Shown here piece by piece: positions 36,126 to 46,999 of a stretch of 64,000 bases of DNA (the first letter of the stretch is position 1; each line of letters opens with the position of its first letter). The translations under genes and the position numbers were made by a program. The stretch is from Massilia aurea (lineage in GTDB: Bacteria > Pseudomonadota > Gammaproteobacteria > Burkholderiales > Burkholderiaceae_D), in NCBI RefSeq assembly GCF_014200505.1, contig NZ_JACHBX010000001.1, positions 248,001-312,000 of the forward strand, read 5' to 3'. The notes below the pieces were generated by a model. It did not search any database. It had not been told where the DNA came from and saw only the letters and a list, made by a program, of their open reading frames with translations.

Positions 36126-38054
36126 TCAGGCGGCGACGGGCGCGATCGGGGTGCTGTCGATGCGCAGCCCGGCGGCGGCCGGAGCGCCGCTCGCCGGCAC
36201 GCCATCCACCGGGATGCTGACCACGATCGTGGTGCCGCTGCCCATGCCGTTGCTGTTGATCGAGAACGAGCCGCCCAGGATGGCGATGCGTTCCTCGATG
36301 CCCACCAGGCCGAAGGAGCCGTGGCGGTTGCGGCTGCCAGGTTGCAGCCCGACGCCGTTGTCGCGGATCGTCATGGTGAGCATGCCGGCATGCTGGTGCA
36401 GCGTGATGCCCACGTGGGTAGCGCGTGCGTGACGCGCCACGTTGTTGAGCGACTCCTGCAGGATGCGGAAGAACGCGGTGGCGCTGTTGTCGTCGATGCG
36501 GTGCTCGTCATCGTCGTCCACCAGCTCGCAGGTGATGCCGGTGCGGCGCGCGAAGTCGGCCACCTGCCAGTCGACGGCGGCCGACAGGCCCAGGTCGAGC
36601 ACATTCGGGCGCAGGTCGTTGATGATCTGGCGCACGCTGCGGATCGTGACGTCGATCTGGCGCACCGTGGCCACGGCGCGTGCATGCAGGCGCTGCTGCG
36701 CGCCACGGGTGCGGTTGGCCAGCAGTTCGGCCTCGATCTTCAGCGCCAGCAGGTTCTGCGCCAGGTCGTCGTGGATTTCGCGCGCGATGCGCTTGCGCTC
36801 GCCTTCCTTGATCTGTTCGGCGTGGGCGGCAAGCAGGCGCAGTTTTTCATGGCTGGCCTGCAGCTTGGTTTGCGAGGCGCGCAGTTCGCGCGTCATTTCC
36901 TCGGCCATGCGCAGCGCGTTGCGGCGCGACGAGGCCAGCGTCTGGAACAGCGCGTAGAGCAGGGCGGTGCTCATGCCGGCGGCAAGCGCCGCCAGCCATG
37001 GGTAATACATGTCGAAGCGCGTGTACATGTCCGACTTGGGAATGCTGAAGTCGGCGCGCCAGACGCGCTGGTTGAATGCGATGGGCAGGCTGGCCACGAA
37101 GCTCGCATCGCTGATCCGCGGTGGGCCCGGGTTGGGCCGCGCGCTCGTGGCCATGCTGTCGTACAGCACGGCGCGCGGCGGCGCCTCGCCCGGTTCGGGC
37201 GCCAGCGCGGTCACTTCGGTCAGCACCAGGCGCACGCCCTTGACCGGGAATTCATCGAGCACGCCGGCCACCAGTGGCGCAAGGCCGAAGCCGAGGCCGG
37301 CCGAACCGATATACGCCAGGCGCCGCGCCTGCACGCTGTCGTTGGGCAGGTCGCTGCGGTAGACCGGCAGGCGCAGCGCCAGTGCGCTCTGGTTGGGGCC
37401 GGGCCGCAGCGCGATGCGGGTGCCCGAGGCGCTCGAGCTGCCGGTATCGCGCGCCACGGCCAGCGAGCGCCGGGTCGTGCCGCGCGCTTCCAGGTCCAGC
37501 CCCAGCCGGTCGAGCAGGTTGGGCGGCAGCGGTTCCATGTACACCAGCACCGTGTAGGTATCGCGATCGGGCGCCGTTTGCAACGGGGTGTGCACGACGC
37601 CGCGCCGCGCCAGCCGCTTGTGCAACTCGTCGTTCAGCGCCGGCAGGCCGTCGGCGCGCACGGCGCGCGCGTAGTTGATATTGACGATTCCCGGGAAGTG
37701 GCGCTTGATGTCGAGTTCACCGACATACTGGTGGAACCGGGCTGCGCTGGTATCGGGTTCGGCGCGAAACAGGCCGGCAACCCCGCGCAGCACGTCGCTG
37801 TAGCTCTTGATGCGGGCGTCGATATTGTTCTGCGCGGCGCGCGCCATGGCGCGAAAGCGCATCTGTGCATCGCTCTGGATCGCGCCGGACGTTGCGAAAT
37901 AAGCGCTGGCGCCGACTGCCAGTGACAGCACCACGCCGACGATCATGGTGGCGTGGACGAACGTCCCGGCTTGGCGGTCTGGATGCATGGCGGATCTCAC
38001 GGACGTGAGGCTGATTGTGGACGTGCGTGCGGATGATGTTTCTACGCTAAGCAT
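36126..38054 (-). CDS. Membrane sensor histidine kinase, CHASE domain, HisKA_3 (NarL-partner type)
   Basis: A 642-residue membrane kinase. One helix (MIVGVVLSLAVGASAYFATSG) precedes a periplasmic CHASE domain (about 60-310; VNINYARAV, EPLPPNLLDRLGLDL) and a second helix (LAALAAGMSTALLYALFQTL). The dimerisation and phosphoacceptor helix is RKRIAREIHDDLAQNLLALK, the HisKA_3 type that pairs with NarL/FixJ-like regulators, and the ATPase has IRDNGVGL and GSFGLVGIEERI. The ATG at 38054 has GGTGGA 8 bases upstream; ATG at 37988 is also possible. No response regulator gene is adjacent, so its partner is elsewhere. CHASE domains often bind small adenine-like or peptide ligands. Confidence 0.9.
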   Translation of the reverse strand: MLSVETSSARTSTISLTSVRSAMHPDRQAGTFVHATMIVGVVLSLAVGASAYFATSGAIQSDAQMRFRAMARAAQNNIDARIKSYSDVLRGVAGLFRAEPDTSAARFHQYVGELDIKRHFPGIVNINYARAVRADGLPALNDELHKRLARRGVVHTPLQTAPDRDTYTVLVYMEPLPPNLLDRLGLDLEARGTTRRSLAVARDTGSSSASGTRIALRPGPNQSALALRLPVYRSDLPNDSVQARRLAYIGSAGLGFGLAPLVAGVLDEFPVKGVRLVLTEVTALAPEPGEAPPRAVLYDSMATSARPNPGPPRISDASFVASLPIAFNQRVWRADFSIPKSDMYTRFDMYYPWLAALAAGMSTALLYALFQTLASSRRNALRMAEEMTRELRASQTKLQASHEKLRLLAAHAEQIKEGERKRIAREIHDDLAQNLLALKIEAELLANRTRGAQQRLHARAVATVRQIDVTIRSVRQIINDLRPNVLDLGLSAAVDWQVADFARRTGITCELVDDDDEHRIDDNSATAFFRILQESLNNVARHARATHVGITLHQHAGMLTMTIRDNGVGLQPGSRNRHGSFGLVGIEERIAILGGSFSINSNGMGSGTTIVVSIPVDGVPASGAPAAAGLRIDSTPIAPVAA

Positions 38055-38182
38055 TGTCGGCGTCCACCGTAGCTAGCAGGTTTACTAGGTTCTGCAATCT
38101 GCCGCCTCTTTGATGCGATCACGGCGCCCGGCTCGTTGCAAGCGGGGCGCCGTGACATGGCCACGACCTGGCTGCGACCGGA

Positions 38183-40366
38183 CTAGTTGAAGCTCAGCCC
38201 GTTGTTGCTGGCGTTACTGACTTTCTTGCCCTTCAGGTCGACCGTGAAATGGTCGCTCGGCTTGGCCGAGCCAAGGCCCTTGAGAATTGCGAAGACGCCC
38301 TTGAACTGCTGCTGGAACGGCACCTGCACCGGGTTCTGGTCGGACGGCTTGTCGCCGATGCGCATGATCGGCGCGGGCGTGGCCGGGAATGCCGCCATCA
38401 GGACCTTGTACTGGTTCACGCGCGCCTGACCCATGTCACGCAGGGCCAGTTCGCCTGCATACACGGTGCGGTGGAAGTCGCCGTAGAACGCGTACGGCGT
38501 GAGGTTCGCGAAGTCGTCCAGGCGCAGGCCAGCAGCCGTGGCCAGACGGTCGGCGCGCACGGTGGCGTCCTGCCAGTCGGTGGCCAGCGTCGACGCAGCA
38601 ACCGTCGTGTTCGCCGGTGTGCCCGCAGCGGCGCACGCAGCGGTCAAGGGCAGGATGCCGGGCGCGTCCTTCAGTTGCGCCAGTGTGACCCTGGTCTGCA
38701 ACTGCGACAGGATCAGCATCTGCTTGCCGTTCAGAGCCATCGCCGCTTCTTTCATCTCGCACGGCCAGTATTCGTCCATGAAGCGCAGGCGCGACAGCTC
38801 GCCGAAGTACTGGTGCGTGAATTCGCCATACGAGCGGGTGTCGAGGATGCTGCGGTCCCAGCGCTTGGCGACATCGGCCGTAACCGAGCTGCCCTTGAGG
38901 TAATCGTTTTCGACCACGTAATGCGGGAACAGTTCGGCAAAGCGCGGCACCGTCGACAGCGGCATCGTCTGGACATCGATCGTCTCGGCATCCTTGTAGG
39001 TCACGACCTTGTAGGCGGCGCCATACACAGCCAGCGACGGCGACTGCACGTTGACGAGGTAGTTGCCGCTGCCGTCAGTGTGGTCGTTGGTGCCGTTGAA
39101 GTGCATGTGCCCGCCCACGTGCAGGCGCAGGCCCGTGGCCGCCACGGCATTGGCGACGCTCGCGTCCGGCACGCGCGCCGTCTGGAATGCGCCCGACTTG
39201 AACACGTCCTTCATGGCCTGCGTCTGGTTGGCGTAGAAGTCCATGGTCGGATAGTGCGAGAAGGCCATCAGCTGCTTGCCCTCGGCCTTCGCGCGCGCGG
39301 CAACCGACTTGATGTAGTCCATCAGGAACATCTTGTGGGTGATCACCTTGTTCCAGCCGGCGTTGCCGGCGCCATCGAAGCCCTTGAAGCTGGTCGGGTT
39401 GGCCGGGTCGAACTTCGCGTTCGGCACGAACACATTGGCGTCGATCGACAGCAGCCACAGGCCCTTGACCGGCTCGACCAGGTACGTCGTGTCGATCAGC
39501 TTCGTGCACTTGGTGAAGGCTTTGCCCAGTTTCGCTTCGCCGGCAGCCTTGTAGGCGCCGCCCGAGCCTTCGGCGCAGATTTCGAATTCGCGGCTCTTGC
39601 TGCCCGACTGCGCCAGCGCCGCGTCATACGTGTATTTGCCGGCGTCGTACTTGCTGAACGGGGTTTCCCACAGCAGGTCGGCCTTGTTCGGCATGAAGCC
39701 GAATTCGCCCATCTTGACCATCAGGCGTTCGGTGCCTTGCTCCATGACCTGGTCGGTGCAGATCACCGTCGGATCCTTGGTCAGGCATGCCGGATTGCCG
39801 GTGGCATAGATTTTCTGCTCCTTACCGTCCTTGGTCAGAAAGTCGTTCTTGCCCGCTTCATTGTCGTCGAACGGCTCGACGGGGTCATGGTTGCCGGGCG
39901 CGATGAAAAAGCGCATGCCCTTGGCCTGGTACTGCTTCATGATCTCGGCGATGCCGTCGACGTTCATCGGCTGGGCGTCGTCGGTATAGTCGCCCGGGAG
40001 CGCGACGACGCGAATGCCCTTGGCATAGGCGTCGTCGAGCGCGGCGTAGAACGCGAAGTAATTTTCGTTGAACAGGCGCGTGGAGGTCAGCTGCGCATAC
40101 ATCGTGCGGATGGTTGCGTTCTTGCCGTCCTTGGTCGGAATGCCCGCGAACTGGCTGCTCTTGAAGTCGCCGTAGACATTCTGGAAGTGCACGTCGCTCA
40201 TGAAGGCGACGGCGGTGCTCACCGGAGCAGGGGACGGGGCCGGCGTTTGCACCGGTGGCGTGACGGCGACAGGAGTGTCGCTGTCGCCAGGACTGCAACC
40301 TGCCAGCACGGCCAGCAGGGAAAGCGCCGCGCAGGTGGCAGCGCGGTGAGGCATTGGACGGGTCAT
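38183..40366 (-). CDS. Calcineurin-like metallophosphoesterase lipoprotein
   Basis: A 727-residue exported protein. The signal ends in a lipobox, LAVLAGCS, followed by a Pro/Thr-rich linker. The metallophosphoesterase blocks are present in order: FMSDVHF, LPGDYTDD, APGNHDP, FSHYPT and GGHMHF, which supply the two-metal site. The long C-terminal part (from about residue 430) has no recognised motif. GGAG lies before the ATG at 40366. The enzyme would act on an extracytoplasmic phosphoester, the identity of which is unknown. It is a single gene between the CHASE kinase and glnS. Confidence 0.88.
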   Translation of the reverse strand: MTRPMPHRAATCAALSLLAVLAGCSPGDSDTPVAVTPPVQTPAPSPAPVSTAVAFMSDVHFQNVYGDFKSSQFAGIPTKDGKNATIRTMYAQLTSTRLFNENYFAFYAALDDAYAKGIRVVALPGDYTDDAQPMNVDGIAEIMKQYQAKGMRFFIAPGNHDPVEPFDDNEAGKNDFLTKDGKEQKIYATGNPACLTKDPTVICTDQVMEQGTERLMVKMGEFGFMPNKADLLWETPFSKYDAGKYTYDAALAQSGSKSREFEICAEGSGGAYKAAGEAKLGKAFTKCTKLIDTTYLVEPVKGLWLLSIDANVFVPNAKFDPANPTSFKGFDGAGNAGWNKVITHKMFLMDYIKSVAARAKAEGKQLMAFSHYPTMDFYANQTQAMKDVFKSGAFQTARVPDASVANAVAATGLRLHVGGHMHFNGTNDHTDGSGNYLVNVQSPSLAVYGAAYKVVTYKDAETIDVQTMPLSTVPRFAELFPHYVVENDYLKGSSVTADVAKRWDRSILDTRSYGEFTHQYFGELSRLRFMDEYWPCEMKEAAMALNGKQMLILSQLQTRVTLAQLKDAPGILPLTAACAAAGTPANTTVAASTLATDWQDATVRADRLATAAGLRLDDFANLTPYAFYGDFHRTVYAGELALRDMGQARVNQYKVLMAAFPATPAPIMRIGDKPSDQNPVQVPFQQQFKGVFAILKGLGSAKPSDHFTVDLKGKKVSNASNNGLSFN

Positions 40367-40451
40367 GCAATTACTCCGGTCATCAAGATGCCCGGAGGAT
40401 GACATCGTTGCATGACCGGATGGTTACATGACCGGCTCTAGAGCCGGCGGA

Positions 40452-42206
<1,755 letters not shown>

Positions 42207-42405
42207 GAGATAGTTCTGGGAGGGTAAGGTGTCGGGCATTTTACCGTAGACAGCGACCCTGTAGCATGCCCTCGTCGTTACCCCGCCCGCCGTTGCCGCC
42301 AGCCGGTGAAAGCGGGCGCTCGCGCCCCGTCGAACCTTTTCTATAGGATAATCTCTCTTTAAACCGTGATTCATTGCCAGACGGCTGACGCCGGGAGAGT
42401 TTCTG

Positions 42406-42699
42406 TTGGAAAATTTATATGCGATCCTCGGCGTGGCCCCGAATGCCACCGACGACGAGATCAAGAAGGTCTACCGCTCGCTGGCCATGCGCTATCACCC
42501 GGACCGCAATCAGGCGCCGGGCGCGGAGGCGCGCTTCAAGGCCGTGAGCAAGGCTTACGAGATCCTGTCTGACCGCGCCAAGCGCGACGACTACAACCAG
42601 AGCCTGAACCACCGCATCGTGCTCGACGCCGAAGCCGAAGCCTTCGAGTTGTGGCGTTCGCTGTTCGCCCTGAACGGCGTCAACCTGCCTGCGCACTGA
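42406..42699 (+). CDS. Short J-domain protein (DnaJ-like co-chaperone)
   Basis: A 97-residue protein that is almost only a J domain: [23 protein letters not shown] at 31-33 in YHPDRN, and [16 protein letters not shown]. It lacks the Gly/Phe, zinc-finger and C-terminal parts of DnaJ, so it is a type III J protein able to stimulate an Hsp70 on a specific client. The start is TTG at 42406 with GGGAGAG about 7 bases upstream; no in-frame ATG exists before the J domain. It leads a row of three unknown genes in the same direction, which may encode its client. Confidence 0.85.
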   Translation: MENLYAILGVAPNATDDEIKKVYRSLAMRYHPDRNQAPGAEARFKAVSKAYEILSDRAKRDDYNQSLNHRIVLDAEAEAFELWRSLFALNGVNLPAH

Positions 42700-42747
42700 C
42701 GCTTCGGCTGCCGCTGCGGCCCGCCAAATACATCTACAGGACACATT

Positions 42748-43257
42748 ATGAAAAACGTACATCCCGAATTTTCTTTCCAGTCGCGTGAACTGGAAGGCCA
42801 GATCGAAGGCACTCTGGGCGACCCGCCCAACCGCAAGAACTACGACATGATGGTGAACGCGCTGGTGTCCGAATACGCCGACGGCGGCGGCATCGACGAC
42901 GTCAACATGATGGCCTTCGCGCTGGTCGACAAGATCCGCTTTCTGGACGCCAAGGGCCTGATGCGCGAAGCGCTCGACTACGCCGACGGCGACCCGGCCA
43001 AGGTGTTCGCGATGGCCGAATGCACGGGCGACGATGGCGCCAAGATGTACGAAGCGATGACCACCAACTTCCCCGAGCTGGCGCGCCAGGCGATCATCAC
43101 CGCATTCTTGTTCAAGAACCAGAATCGCTGGGACGATGAAGACCAGTCGCTCGAGCAGCTGGGCCGCAACGACGACGGCGACGATGTCGATGAAGACGGC
43201 GAAGCAACCGACGACTTCAGCGGCCTGTTCGACGAAGGAGACCGCGATGAGCGATGA
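42748..43257 (+). CDS. Hypothetical protein of the DnaJ-linked cluster
   Basis: A 169-residue acidic cytoplasmic protein. It begins MKNVHPEFSFQSRELEGQ and ends in a strongly Asp/Glu-rich tail (DDGDDVDEDGEATDD). Predicted mostly helical, with no signal peptide, membrane segment or recognised family. AGGACA before the ATG at 42748 is a fair ribosome site. Its stop overlaps the next start by 11 bases, so the two are translationally coupled. Confidence 0.72.
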   Translation: MKNVHPEFSFQSRELEGQIEGTLGDPPNRKNYDMMVNALVSEYADGGGIDDVNMMAFALVDKIRFLDAKGLMREALDYADGDPAKVFAMAECTGDDGAKMYEAMTTNFPELARQAIITAFLFKNQNRWDDEDQSLEQLGRNDDGDDVDEDGEATDDFSGLFDEGDRDER

Positions 43258-44038
43258 TACCGGCAGCAAGAATGAACACCTGCCAGCCCTGACGCAGCAG
43301 GTGGGCGACCTGGTGCTGGCCGGCTCACTCGACCACGCCGAAGAGGTGTTTTCGAAAGCGGCCGACGAGCATGGCGACTACGCCGTGGCGCAGGTGCTGA
43401 GCGACCTGCCACCGCAAGTGACGGCGCTGCACCTGGCTGGCTTTGACGGCGGCAAGACGTCGCTGGCCACGATGCTGGTCCCGCCCAAGGCCTGGGCCGA
43501 CAGCCTGGCCTACATCGCCGCGACCTGGCCCGACAACCTGATCGAGGACGATCCCGAGCGCATCGCCGAAAACCTGTTCAACCACGTCCATGGCGTGGTG
43601 TATGCGCAGGACGACGAAGAGCGCCGCAACGAGCTGCTCGAAGCGGCGTCCGCCACCGACCATGGCGCGACGATCTTCGCGATCATGTGGTCGCTGGCCC
43701 CGCGCGAAATCCTCGAAGTGGCGGGCGAGATCCTGTCCAAGGGCCGTTACGTGAGCGGCCAGACGAGCGCCGACAGCGACATCGTGCCGCTGGCAGTCGA
43801 CCTGGCCAAGGCCAGCGAAGATGGCTGGGAGCGCTCGCTGCTGGAGCTGTTCCCGGAGTTCCGTCACAGCGCCGAGATGGCCGAGATCGAACTGCCGGAC
43901 GATCCCGACGAAGAGTCCGAATTCATGCAGCGTTCGACCCGCGACCTGCTGCTCCGCCTGCGCAAGCAGGTGCCATCGGTGCGCAGCATGCCGCGCCGCA
44001 GCCCGCGCCGCAGCCTGGGCTCGGACATCTTTTCGTGA
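43247..44038 (+). CDS. Hypothetical helical-repeat-like protein
   Basis: A 263-residue cytoplasmic protein, acidic over most of its length with a basic Arg/Ser-rich end (MPRRSPRRSLG). Stretches such as HAEEVFSKAADEHGDYAVAQVLSDLP suggest alpha-helical repeats. No family was recognised. GAAGGAG at 43234-43240 lies 6 bases before the ATG. The basic tail could touch nucleic acid or acidic partners such as the product of the preceding gene, but that is conjecture. Confidence 0.72.
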   Translation: MSDDTGSKNEHLPALTQQVGDLVLAGSLDHAEEVFSKAADEHGDYAVAQVLSDLPPQVTALHLAGFDGGKTSLATMLVPPKAWADSLAYIAATWPDNLIEDDPERIAENLFNHVHGVVYAQDDEERRNELLEAASATDHGATIFAIMWSLAPREILEVAGEILSKGRYVSGQTSADSDIVPLAVDLAKASEDGWERSLLELFPEFRHSAEMAEIELPDDPDEESEFMQRSTRDLLLRLRKQVPSVRSMPRRSPRRSLGSDIFS

Positions 44039-44052
44039 CAGCAGGCCCCAGC

Positions 44053-44931
44053 ATGTTGCCTGCCATTGTCATTGAAAAGCCGCCCCGGCTGATCCGCGCG
44101 ATCCGGCTGCTGCCGGTCGACGCCACGCCCGATGAAGCGGCGATCCTGGCCGATGAATTGTCCGGGATCACCGCCATGGTGGCCGAAAAGTTCACCAACG
44201 ACCGCACCGCCGAAGGCATCGGGCGCGCGCTGCTGTTGACGGTCGGCGGCATCTCGCTGGGCCTCGAGCACCTGATCCAGACCGAGGAAGAGGGCGACCT
44301 CGATGCGCTCGACATCCTGATCGGGGAGGGCGCCGAGCACGCGTTCCAGGCGGGTTTTCGCCTGATCCGCGAGCTGGCCGCGCTACCCGAGGACAGCCTG
44401 GTGAGCGAGTACGATCTCGACCCGATCTATGCGCAGCGGCGTCTGAAAGAATTGTTCGTCGATATCTGCACGGCCGACCCGGGCGAATCGTGGTCGGGCT
44501 ACGAGCGCTATCTGGGCCAGGTGCGCCAGCGCCAGGAAGTCCAGGCGGTCGTCAAGGCGGCCGAGTGGCTGCGCAAGCATCACTACGAGGGCGCGGTCGT
44601 CGATCCGGACCTGAATGCCGAAGGCGTGATCGCGATGGCGATCATCTTTGCGGCCGAAGGCGGCGCGCGCATCACGGCGCGCACCGGCCAGCGCGAGTTC
44701 GAACGCTTCGTCAAGGCGGTGCGCAAGCACAATCCCGATTTCGAGGCCGGCTGGGCCGAGCTGATGGCGCGTGTGCCGCCGGCGCACCAGCCAGTCATCG
44801 CTGCGCGCATCGCGACCTACCGCGCCAGTTGCACGGTGCTGCAACTGATTGGCACGACGGCGACGATGAAGCAGCTGTTTGCCGAAATGGAAAACTACGC
44901 CGGGTCGGAGCTCGATCCCGAGTATCCGTGA
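44053..44931 (+). CDS. Hypothetical cytoplasmic protein, last of the DnaJ-linked cluster
   Basis: A 292-residue protein without signal peptide or membrane helices, predicted mostly alpha-helical (DEAAILADELSGITAMVAE, RQRQEVQAVVKAAEWLRKHH). No domain was recognised. The ATG at 44053 is chosen; a GTG at 44035 would overlap the previous stop (GTGA) and add six residues. With 14 bases from the preceding stop it is surely co-transcribed. The following transporter gene starts 16 bases later and may be in the same unit. Confidence 0.72.
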   Translation: MLPAIVIEKPPRLIRAIRLLPVDATPDEAAILADELSGITAMVAEKFTNDRTAEGIGRALLLTVGGISLGLEHLIQTEEEGDLDALDILIGEGAEHAFQAGFRLIRELAALPEDSLVSEYDLDPIYAQRRLKELFVDICTADPGESWSGYERYLGQVRQRQEVQAVVKAAEWLRKHHYEGAVVDPDLNAEGVIAMAIIFAAEGGARITARTGQREFERFVKAVRKHNPDFEAGWAELMARVPPAHQPVIAARIATYRASCTVLQLIGTTATMKQLFAEMENYAGSELDPEYP

Positions 44932-44947
44932 AGGCTGCCAGGTGAGC

Positions 44948-46150
44948 ATGCCGGGCGCCCGCATTGCCGCCGGCAGCGCGGCGTTCCGGCGCATCAACCG
45001 CGCCATGGCCTTTGGTGGCTTTTCCACCTTTGCGCTGCTGTACTGCGTTCAGCCCTTGATGCCGCTACTGGGCCGCGACTTCGGGTTGTCACCCGCGCAG
45101 AGCAGCCTGGTGCTGTCGGTGGCGACGGCCACGCTGGCGCTCGCACTGCTGGGCTCCAGCAACGTCGCCGAGCGCTTCGGGCGCAAGAAGGTCATGGTCG
45201 GCTCGATGCTCAGCGGCGCTGTGCTGACCCTGGGCTGCGCCTTCGCGTCCGATTACCTCCACCTGGTGGCGCTGCGCGCCTGCATGGGCCTGATGCTGGG
45301 CGGCTTGCCAGCCGTGGCGATGGCGTACCTGGGCGACGAGATCGAACCGACATCCCTCGGCCTTTCGATGGGCATGTACATCAGCGGCAGCGCCTTTGGC
45401 GGCATGACAGGGCGGGTGCTGTCGGCCTTCATCAGCGATTTCGCCTCGTGGCGCATCGCCCTCGGTGTGCTCGGCGCGGCCGGACTGTACGCGGCGTGGG
45501 AATTCTCGCGCAGCCTGCCAACCTCGCGCCATGGCGCGACGCTGCCGGCGCGCGGCCCCGGCTTCGTCGCCGGCTTGCGGATCCACTTGCGCGATCCGGG
45601 GCTGCCGTGGCTGTTCGCGCTGTCGTTCCTGCTGATGGGCGCCTTCATCACGCTGTACAACTACATCGGCTACCGCCTGCTGGGCGCGCCGTTCAATCTG
45701 CGCCCGAGCGCCGTCGGGCTGCTGTCGCTGCTGTATCTGCTGGGCATCGTCAGCTCGATGTGGGCCGGCAAGCTGGCCGACCGGCTTGGGCGGCGCAATG
45801 TGCTGTGGCTCATGATGGGGCTGATGATCACCGGCTTGCTGATCACGCTGGCCGATTCACTGGTGGCGATCGTCCTGGGCGTGGGCCTGGCGACGTTCGG
45901 CTTCTTTGCGTCGCACTCGGTGGCCAGCAGCTGGGTAGGGCGGCGCGCGCGGGCGCCACAGGCGCTGGCCTCGGGCATCTACCTGTTCTTCTATTACCTG
46001 GGATCGAGCGTGGTGGGCTGGTCGGGCGGGTATGTCTACGAGCACTGGGGCTGGACCGGTGTAGTGACCTTGCTGGCGGGGCTGCTGGGGGTGGGGCTGG
46101 CGATCGCGCTGCATCTGCGGCGGCTGGCGCCGTTGCCGGTGAACTACTAG
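44948..46150 (+). CDS. MFS transporter (YnfM/AraJ-like)
   Basis: A 400-residue inner-membrane transporter with 12 predicted helices. The first loop has the MFS motif NVAERFGRKKVMVGS, and the symmetrical one after helix 8 is GKLADRLGRRNVLWL. It resembles the YnfM/NepI type of drug or sugar efflux proteins. The ATG at 44948 has AGGTGAG just upstream; GTG at 44942 is an alternative. Substrate unknown. It follows the DnaJ-linked genes closely but has a different character. Confidence 0.88.
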   Translation: MPGARIAAGSAAFRRINRAMAFGGFSTFALLYCVQPLMPLLGRDFGLSPAQSSLVLSVATATLALALLGSSNVAERFGRKKVMVGSMLSGAVLTLGCAFASDYLHLVALRACMGLMLGGLPAVAMAYLGDEIEPTSLGLSMGMYISGSAFGGMTGRVLSAFISDFASWRIALGVLGAAGLYAAWEFSRSLPTSRHGATLPARGPGFVAGLRIHLRDPGLPWLFALSFLLMGAFITLYNYIGYRLLGAPFNLRPSAVGLLSLLYLLGIVSSMWAGKLADRLGRRNVLWLMMGLMITGLLITLADSLVAIVLGVGLATFGFFASHSVASSWVGRRARAPQALASGIYLFFYYLGSSVVGWSGGYVYEHWGWTGVVTLLAGLLGVGLAIALHLRRLAPLPVNY

Positions 46151-46167
46151 CTGGAGTAAATAGGGGA

Positions 46168-46211
46168 GCAATACCGAGTAGCGGGCAATACCGACTGGCG
46201 GGCAATACCGA
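46168..46211. repeat. Three tandem 17-bp units between converging genes
   Basis: GCAATACCGA occurs at 46168, 46185 and 46202, with a strict 17-bp period and partly conserved spacers. It lies just after the MFS stop and before the infA terminator. Confidence 0.85.
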
Positions 46212-46245
46212 TGCCGCGCGCCGGCCGAAAACCGGGCGCACAAGT

Positions 46246-46274
46246 AAAAACGCCACGCTGCGAAGCGTGGCGTT
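46246..46274 (-). terminator. Intrinsic terminator of infA
   Basis: CGCCACGCT (46251-46259) pairs with AGCGTGGCG (46264-46272) around a 4-base loop; on the minus strand it is followed by a run of T (A46246-46250 on the plus strand). It begins 7 bases after the infA stop. Confidence 0.9.
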
Positions 46275-46280
46275 GTCCGA

Positions 46281-46547
46281 TCAGCGGCGAGCTGCGCGGT
46301 TTTGCGGGCGCGGTGCGCCGCCGGTTTTGCCAAGGTGACGGAAAGTGATCCGGCCCTTGCTCAGGTCGTACGGCGACAATTCGAGGCTGACCTGATCGCC
46401 GGCGATGATGCGGATGTGGTTCTTGCGCATCTTGCCCGAGGTGTAAGCGATCAGCTTGTGGCCGTTTTCGCAGTCGATACGATAACGCGAGTCCGGCAGC
46501 ACTTCAGCCACGACGCCATTCATTTCGATGAGTTCTTCTTTTGCCAT
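46281..46547 (-). CDS. infA: Translation initiation factor IF-1
   Basis: An 88-residue S1-like OB-fold protein that binds the ribosomal A site during initiation. The start [20 protein letters not shown], the core [14 protein letters not shown], and [19 protein letters not shown] are typical IF-1. It is longer than E. coli IF-1 by a basic tail ([13 protein letters not shown]). GGAG lies about 8 bases before the ATG. It stands alone with its own terminator, unlike the ribosomal-operon infA; betaproteobacteria often carry two copies. Confidence 0.95.
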   Translation of the reverse strand: MAKEELIEMNGVVAEVLPDSRYRIDCENGHKLIAYTSGKMRKNHIRIIAGDQVSLELSPYDLSKGRITFRHLGKTGGAPRPQNRAARR

Positions 46548-46999
46548 GATGGAGCTCCTGTAAATTTTAATATTGGGTAATCACACCAGCCTGGCGCGCG
46601 GCGCACGGGCTGGCGGATGATGCGGCCTGCGTGAAGCAGACAGTGTCAGGATGGGAATAATATTGACTTCGCTGGGTGTTGCGGCCCGTGTGCCATCTCG
46701 TGCCGTGGCGTCGCGCTTTGCGCGAATCATTTGTCCACAGGAACACGATATGGGGACGGTAGTAGAATTTTCCAGTGGCAATCTCGTGTTGTCATTCCTG
46801 AAACTTTGTAATCGTGGAGGAGTGATCGATGCCATACAAGCGATAGTGTAGCACGGTTGCCGCTCTGCGGCTCATGCGCACGCATAATGACGATATAATC
46901 TGCTTAACTTCCGTTGCAAAAAGCAACGCTTTTCACCAGGTCTTTCGCGTGCAGCAGTTGCCCCACGTGTCGATCGGCCGACTTTCCTGGGCTGCTCTC
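46548..46999. other. Divergent promoter region between infA and the kaiC-like gene
   Basis: No gene is seen. Toward infA an AT-rich CAATATTAAAATTTA block lies just before its ribosome site. Toward the kaiC-like gene a perfect TATAAT at 46894-46899 is followed by a small CGTTGC-AAAAA-GCAACG hairpin at 46913-46929 within a leader of about 100 nt. No -35 box is clear. Confidence 0.4.
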
